Origin: Lipingzhangella_A rawalii
GTDB taxonomy: Bacteria > Actinomycetota > Actinomycetes > Streptosporangiales > Streptosporangiaceae
DNA: 64,000 nt
Assembly: GCF_031628175.1 (NCBI RefSeq)
Contig: NZ_JAVLVT010000001.1
Span: 1,116,001 to 1,180,000 of the forward strand
Direction of reading: 5' to 3'
The stretch's first letter is position 1. Every line of letters begins with the position of its first letter. The translations under genes and the position numbers were made by a program. Shown in pieces: positions 59,403 to 64,000 of the stretch. Under the pieces are notes generated by a model. It was not told the DNA's origin, did no database searches, and saw only the letters and a list, made by a program, of their open reading frames with translations.

Positions 59403-61277
59403 TTGGCCAATGATGATCTTGTAGTCCTGGCAATTTCCGGAGTTCAACGGTTCATTGAGGAGTCCCGACGCACAGCTGACCTGGCTGCCGGCAGTGAGAT
59501 CGTGGCGCAGTTCGGCCGCGAGGCCGCCAGCCACCTCACCACCGCGCATCACGCCACGCTCGTGTTTCCCCCAGCACTTCCTACACCCGACGCTCCACAG
59601 ATCACGGACGGCGCCCCCAACCGGATCGTGGCGCTCGTTCCCGCGGGCCAGGGCGCACCGGCCGCCACCGACACCGAACGACACCTCCACCAGCTGTGGA
59701 CCGGTTGGATCGAGCGGACCTTCCGCGATGTGCCCGCGCAGCCGGACCCCGGATGGCCCAAGGTTCAGTGGGCTTGCGCTCCGGCCGGGGTGGGCGACTA
59801 CCCACAGCAGTGGGACCTTGCCAACCGGGCCCTGGCCGCCCGGAAGGAAGCCCGGGACTTCCAACAGTCCCTCACCAGGGGCAGGAACCCCTGCGAGCTC
59901 AGCCCCCAGTGGCCCGAGGCATCCCTGCCCCCGAACACGCCACCCCGACACAGCGCCGGGGACCCAGCCCGGACCACCCGCACCAACATCGACCAGCTCA
60001 GCGTGACCGGATGGGTGAAGCGCTGCTGGCACCAGCGAAACGGGGAACATTCCCAGCAGTCCGGCTTCCCCGCCACCAACGCCATCGCCTCTGCGCCCTA
60101 CCGCGCGGCCCTGCTGGAGCAGTGGAACCACGACATCAGCGAGGCCGCCCGAAAACTGCACGATGCGGTCGGGACCGTGCTCGGCGAGGAGCCCTACTCC
60201 GAGTATCCGGTGCCCGGCCTACCCGGCCCCTACACCGACCCTGTCGCCGAATGGCTGCGCGCCGGGGCGGGGATCTGGGTGTACCCGGAAACCTGGCACC
60301 GACAGCGCCTGGAACGCCGGTACCGGAACGGTAGCTCCGATCCCGAATTCGCTGATGCCGTGACGTGCGGAAAGCAGGCTGCCGCCCGGCTCATCGAACT
60401 CAGCACGACCATGACGCCCCCGCAGCCCATCCCGGCCACCCACCTGGCGGTACTCGTCCAGGACCTCGACTCCATGGGGGACTTTCTGAAGGGGCACAGC
60501 CCCGGTCGCGACGGTTCCCGGGTCACGCCGGGGGTGGACGGCCACCGGGACGTCTCACAGCTCCTGCAACAGGCGGCTGGCCAGCAACGAAGAACCGTGA
60601 ACAGTGTCGAGAACCTCGGCAGTGTTGTGTATGCCGGTGGGGACGACCTGTTGGCGCTGCTCCCGGCGCGCACGGCACTGCGGGTCGCCCAGCAGTGTCG
60701 GGACGGCCTGCCGCCAGCGCTTCCCACGGTCAGCACCGCGCTGCTGTTCTTCCACCATGCGAGCCCACTCCAGGACGCCCTGGTACGTGCCCATGAGGCT
60801 CTGGAACAGGCCAAGAGCCGGGACGGGAAACACGGTCTGGCTGTGGGCTACGTCCAGCCGTCCGGCTCGGCCGCCACCTGCGTCACGGCGTGGCAGCCCA
60901 CGCCCGATCAGCCGACCGGAGCGGAGCGGCTCCGCCTGTTTCCCGCCGCTACCGTTCCGGCACCCAGCCACTCCACGCCGGATCACCCCAACCACCCTGC
61001 ACCGGCCCTCGACGCCCGGCTTTCCCCGAGGCTGGTGGCGGATCTGGAGCGCAGCCGGGACGGCCTGGACGCCTTGGAGCAGAGCATCGCAGGACAGGAG
61101 GTGCGGCGCCTGGTGGCACGGCACGTACACGGAACGCGGCCGCTGTCCCAACAGGAGCACCGGGACGCTGCCGCCGAATTCAGCACGGCCCTGGAGCAGC
61201 TGAGCCGGACGGGCCAAAAGATCGACTGGGCCACCCCCGCCCGGGTGGCGGCGTTTCTGGGGCGGGAGGCACGATGA
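59403..61277 (+). CDS. cmr2: Type III-B CRISPR Cas10/Cmr2
   Basis: This 624-aa Cas10 is the large subunit of the Cmr effector complex, which on target RNA binding can make cyclic oligoadenylate. The start LVVLAISGVQRFIEESRRTADL is the Cmr2 N-terminal motif, so TTG 59403 (AGGG 6 nt upstream) fits; ATG 59268 or TTG 59256 are alternatives. The palm domains show VQDLDSMGDFL (D354, D356) and YAGGDDLLALLP (GGDD 412-415), a cyclase signature. No HD motif is visible and the protein is shorter than typical Cmr2, so DNase activity is unlikely. Confidence 0.93.
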   Translation: MANDDLVVLAISGVQRFIEESRRTADLAAGSEIVAQFGREAASHLTTAHHATLVFPPALPTPDAPQITDGAPNRIVALVPAGQGAPAATDTERHLHQLWTGWIERTFRDVPAQPDPGWPKVQWACAPAGVGDYPQQWDLANRALAARKEARDFQQSLTRGRNPCELSPQWPEASLPPNTPPRHSAGDPARTTRTNIDQLSVTGWVKRCWHQRNGEHSQQSGFPATNAIASAPYRAALLEQWNHDISEAARKLHDAVGTVLGEEPYSEYPVPGLPGPYTDPVAEWLRAGAGIWVYPETWHRQRLERRYRNGSSDPEFADAVTCGKQAAARLIELSTTMTPPQPIPATHLAVLVQDLDSMGDFLKGHSPGRDGSRVTPGVDGHRDVSQLLQQAAGQQRRTVNSVENLGSVVYAGGDDLLALLPARTALRVAQQCRDGLPPALPTVSTALLFFHHASPLQDALVRAHEALEQAKSRDGKHGLAVGYVQPSGSAATCVTAWQPTPDQPTGAERLRLFPAATVPAPSHSTPDHPNHPAPALDARLSPRLVADLERSRDGLDALEQSIAGQEVRRLVARHVHGTRPLSQQEHRDAAAEFSTALEQLSRTGQKIDWATPARVAAFLGREAR

Positions 61278-62437
61278 GCAGCACATCCACAGCCGTGAGC
61301 ACCTGGCTCGCGCTGCGCCCACAGGACAGTGTGCACGTTCGGGACGGGCGTCCCTTCGTCGGTGGCACGGGCGGCAGTGCACACACGGTGCGTCCGGGAC
61401 CCACAACCGTCGCCGGGGCGATCGGTGCGGCCTGCCACCAGGCCGGCGCGCACCGGAACCCGGCGGCCGTCCGCGGCCCACTCCTCGCTGAGTTCGACCC
61501 CGAGCAGGGATGGCGCAGCTACCTGCCGATGCCGCGGGATCTGGTGCGCACAGATACCAACAAGGCCAGAACCGACACCACCGACGGCACCGACCAAGCC
61601 CTACTCCAGCGCAGGCACCTCCCCTCGGACAGTGCCGCCCCCTGGGCCGGTGTGGTCACCGACCTGCACGAGAAGCTCACCCTTCAGGGACGCCAGCCCC
61701 TGCATCCACTGCACCTCCACAACGTGCCCGGGAAGACCGAGCCCATGACCGGCTGGGGCAGCAGCGCGCTCCTGCGGAATTACCTGCACGGGGACACCCT
61801 CACGCCCGGAGCGTCGAAACCCGTCCCCGCCAGCGAATTCCGGTATGGCGCCACGGACCCGCTGGTTTCGGAACGGCGGCTGGGGCTGGCGCTGGACGAC
61901 CATCGGATCGCCCGCACGGGAATGCTGTACCAGACCACGCACTGGCGGCTCCAGTACGACTGGGCATTCCTCGCCGAGGTGGAGGATTTGCCCTGCGCGG
62001 ACGAACAGCTGCCACACGCGGTGGGCTTCGGCGGCGCGGGCCGCCTCGCCGAGCTGGAGCGCATCCCGGGGATGCACTGGCCCGACGCTCCTCTGGCGTT
62101 TCCGGACGGGCAGCTGCTGTTGTACCTGGCCACCCCGGCCGCCTGGGCTGAGGGCTGGTTGCCGCCGATCCCGGCGGAGGTGAGCATTGTCGCCGCGGCT
62201 CTGGGCGATCCCCACGTGGTCTCCACCGCGACGGCGGACCCGAACCGGCGCCAGCGGCTCAGTGGTACCCGGCGATTCACCACCGTCCCCGCGGGCTCCG
62301 TGTACTGGCTGCGGTTTCCCAGTGCACAGGCGGCCGTGGACTGGTCCCACGATCACCACGGGCGGGCACTGGGCCCGGCCGTTGACGAACGACTCGACAC
62401 CGCCGGATTCGGCATCGTCCTGACAGGAGTGTGGTAG
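61274..62437 (+). CDS. cmr3: Type III-B CRISPR protein Cmr3
   Basis: The 387-aa RAMP protein begins with WLALRPQDSVHVRDGRPF, the Cmr3 signature (RDGRPF near 23-28), and has later Gly-rich loops (GFGGAGR). Cmr3 binds the 5' handle of crRNA next to Cmr2. Its ATG overlaps the cmr2 stop by 4 nt (ATGA). Confidence 0.92.
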   Translation: MSSTSTAVSTWLALRPQDSVHVRDGRPFVGGTGGSAHTVRPGPTTVAGAIGAACHQAGAHRNPAAVRGPLLAEFDPEQGWRSYLPMPRDLVRTDTNKARTDTTDGTDQALLQRRHLPSDSAAPWAGVVTDLHEKLTLQGRQPLHPLHLHNVPGKTEPMTGWGSSALLRNYLHGDTLTPGASKPVPASEFRYGATDPLVSERRLGLALDDHRIARTGMLYQTTHWRLQYDWAFLAEVEDLPCADEQLPHAVGFGGAGRLAELERIPGMHWPDAPLAFPDGQLLLYLATPAAWAEGWLPPIPAEVSIVAAALGDPHVVSTATADPNRRQRLSGTRRFTTVPAGSVYWLRFPSAQAAVDWSHDHHGRALGPAVDERLDTAGFGIVLTGVW

Positions 62438-63405
62438 TGCAGACTTTCCTGCTGTACCTGTACACCGAGTCCCCACTACACGCCGGCGCCGCCGACGCCG
62501 ACCGGGGAATCGACCTCCCCATCCAACGGGAGGCCGCCACCAACTATCCCGTGGTCTGGGGCCAGAGCCTCAAGGGAGCGCTGCGGCGCAGCATCAACGA
62601 GGCGCTACGCCGCCAGGAGCACGATCTCCTGAACAAGGACGATGTCACGTGGCTGTTCGGCCCGCCTCCGCGCAGCGGGGGCGACGACGTGGACCAGGAC
62701 CCCGCGGCAGGCAACCTCCTCGTGGGGGATGCGCAGCTGGTGGCGATGCCGGTACCCACCCTCCAGCACACGTTCGCTTGGGCCACCTCCGGACTCGCAC
62801 TGGGGCGGCTGGCGCGAAAGTATCAGGGGCTCAAGGGATCGCCGCAGATCCCCGAGGTACCCACTCCCCCACCAGGGTCGGGCTACACATCGACCTCTCG
62901 CTGGAACAGTGCGAAAGCGGAGGGCAAGGGCCATGTGCTGGGGCCGTGTGTCGTCCCGCTGGAGGAGCACCAGGCCGTAGGTTCGTGGTCGCAGCGTATC
63001 GGCGCAGATGCCCTGCCCACTCCGCACGAGGGGCAGACCACGGACCCCTTCTCCTATTTCCGCAGCCAGCTCAACCAGGACCTGCTGGTAGTCGGGGATA
63101 CCGCCATGTCCCAGCTGGTGCGGGAGTGCACCGAACACACGGTTCGAGTCCAGCTGAACGACGAGACGAAGACCGTGGAGCACGGGCCGTTCACTGCGGA
63201 GTACCTACCGACGGACTCAGTCCTCGCCGCAACACTGACACTGCGCAGCAACGCAAGCGGCGCGGATGACGACGGCACCGTTACGGCATTGTACGCGGAA
63301 CAGCTCCGCACTGCTCTTGATGGAACCTCCTGGCAACTCGGTGGCGACGAGACCATCGGAAAGGGACAGCTGTGGTCCCGACTGATCGGGGACAAAGATG
63401 AATGA
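62437..63405 (+). CDS. cmr4: Type III-B CRISPR backbone/target-RNA nuclease Cmr4
   Basis: This 322-aa RAMP has the N-terminal pattern ESPLHAGAADADRGIDLPIQR, WGQSLKGALRR and C-terminal GGDETIGKGQLW. With the GTG start at 62437 the Asp in GIDLPI is residue 26, the same number as the catalytic Asp of characterised Cmr4, supporting the start and slicing activity on target RNA. Several copies line the crRNA. The start overlaps the cmr3 stop (TAGTG), with AGGAG upstream. Confidence 0.93.
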   Translation: MQTFLLYLYTESPLHAGAADADRGIDLPIQREAATNYPVVWGQSLKGALRRSINEALRRQEHDLLNKDDVTWLFGPPPRSGGDDVDQDPAAGNLLVGDAQLVAMPVPTLQHTFAWATSGLALGRLARKYQGLKGSPQIPEVPTPPPGSGYTSTSRWNSAKAEGKGHVLGPCVVPLEEHQAVGSWSQRIGADALPTPHEGQTTDPFSYFRSQLNQDLLVVGDTAMSQLVRECTEHTVRVQLNDETKTVEHGPFTAEYLPTDSVLAATLTLRSNASGADDDGTVTALYAEQLRTALDGTSWQLGGDETIGKGQLWSRLIGDKDE

Positions 63406-63817
63406 ACTCCAACGCATTGACCAGGACAAGTCCCGGGCCGCACACAATATCCTCAGTCAATCTCACGGTGTGGACGCGGAGACTCGGTCACGCATGCGTC
63501 AACTGCCGGCGCGCTTGCGCGCCAGTGGCCTGGCTGCCACGTACGCCTTTCTACGATCCAAACAGGGAAACGAAAAGGCTGTGGAGCGGGCCTATCGAGA
63601 CCTGGTGATCGGTATAGCCCACCACCTTCGAGATCTGGGGCTCGTCGACTTCCCGGAAAACCAGGACGACCCTGGGATGATTCTTCAGCAGCGTTTCGCC
63701 AACGCGAATACCGGCACGTACGCCAGAATGTCCGCTGAGGTGGACGAGCTGGCCATCTGGCTCAGCCGATTGGCCGATGCACTGCACAAGGAACCCGAGC
63801 TTTCCGGAGAGTCGTGA
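63398..63817 (+). CDS. cmr5: Type III-B CRISPR small subunit Cmr5
   Basis: The 139-aa helical protein (MNELQRIDQDKSRAAHNIL, RLRASGLAATYAFLRSK) matches the Cmr5/Cas11 pattern; it lines the target-RNA groove next to Cmr4. It overlaps cmr4 by 8 nt and ends at the start of the next gene. Confidence 0.9.
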   Translation: MNELQRIDQDKSRAAHNILSQSHGVDAETRSRMRQLPARLRASGLAATYAFLRSKQGNEKAVERAYRDLVIGIAHHLRDLGLVDFPENQDDPGMILQQRFANANTGTYARMSAEVDELAIWLSRLADALHKEPELSGES

Positions 63818-64000
63818 TGGGCGGGGCGGAGACCGGAGCCGACACCGGACGAAGCCAATCAGTGTCACTGAGTCGACCGGGAGAGTCTTCCGAAGACGAG
63901 GAGCTGATGGGACCGCTCTCCCCTGCTATTACCGAATTCGAAGGGACACAGAATCAGAATTCTGAAGGCAATTCAAATTCCAAAAATCAGGGTGGTAGGT
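63817..64000 (+). CDS. cmr6: N-terminal part of the next cmr gene, probably Cmr6 (cut by window end)
   Basis: An ATG at 63817 sharing its first base with the cmr5 stop (TGATG) opens a frame of at least 61 codons to the window end. The visible part is acidic and then Gln/Asn/Ser-rich (TEFEGTQNQNSEGNSNSKNQ) and has no RAMP core yet. Gene order predicts Cmr6; the linker-like start is unusual. The assignment rests on position. Confidence 0.6.
   Translation, partial: MGGAETGADTGRSQSVSLSRPGESSEDEELMGPLSPAITEFEGTQNQNSEGNSNSKNQGGR

Noticed and set aside
59403..64000. Type III-A (Csm) assignment
   Set aside because: The RDGRPF motif of Cmr3, the Cmr4-type N-terminus with Asp26 and the small Cmr5 fit III-B; no Csm2/Csm5-like gene is present.

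Overview
The window comes from a high-GC actinomycete. The sequence is GC-rich throughout, GTG/TTG starts are frequent, and it encodes mycothione reductase, two F420/flavin PPOX-class oxidoreductases, DUF6230/DUF6114 proteins and a sugar ABC importer with no ATPase of its own. A Streptosporangiales/Nocardiopsaceae-type host is a reasonable guess, but the sequence alone does not prove it.

Layout. 0-4 kb: a membrane protein, a sulfotransferase-like gene behind an AT-rich patch, and a PPOX-class oxidoreductase. 4-6.2 kb: a compact minus-strand operon of cysteine-free ribosomal proteins (L32, L31 type B, L33, S18) led by a CobW-like protein and preceded by a near-perfect Zur/Fur-type palindrome, i.e. 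a zinc-starvation operon. 6.4-22.3 kb: housekeeping and hypothetical genes. These include mycothione reductase, an ECF sigma factor coupled to an O6-methylguanine methyltransferase with a C-terminal Ada-type zinc domain, tRNA-Ser(UGA) with a strong terminator, a rhodanese, NUDIX and DUF2786 proteins, and a three-gene operon of membrane-anchored proteins.

22.4-33.6 kb: a complete arabinan-utilisation locus on the minus strand. It holds a LacI-type regulator, araB-araD-araA, a sugar-binding lipoprotein, two permeases, a secreted GH43 arabinanase and a GH51 arabinofuranosidase. Two identical LacI-type operators lie upstream of the regulator and across the araB start codon.

35.4-46.5 kb: a siphophage-type tail module (tail tube, gpG/gpGT with a candidate -1 frameshift, DUF3168 protein, tape measure, distal-tail and fibre-like proteins, holin-like protein, amidase endolysin). 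It is headed by two XRE regulators and a zinc-ribbon/HTH protein. No capsid, portal, terminase, integrase or replication gene is visible, so it looks like a non-contractile (F-type) tailocin locus or a decayed prophage tail island. Two paralogous lipoproteins are inserted on the opposite strand, and TGCGTA direct repeats spaced about one helical turn apart recur at three control regions.

47-59 kb: bPH2-domain membrane proteins, a SulP transporter, a PAP2 phosphatase, a GlxA-type regulator divergent from an SDR oxidoreductase, a DUF6230/DUF6114/secreted-protein set and an aminoglycoside-phosphotransferase-like kinase. 59.4 kb to the end: a type III-B CRISPR (Cmr) operon, cmr2(cas10)-cmr3-cmr4-cmr5-probable cmr6, cut off by the window edge. 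The Cas10 keeps GGDD but shows no HD nuclease motif. No CRISPR array, Cas6, Cas1/2 or Csm6/Csx1 effector is in view.
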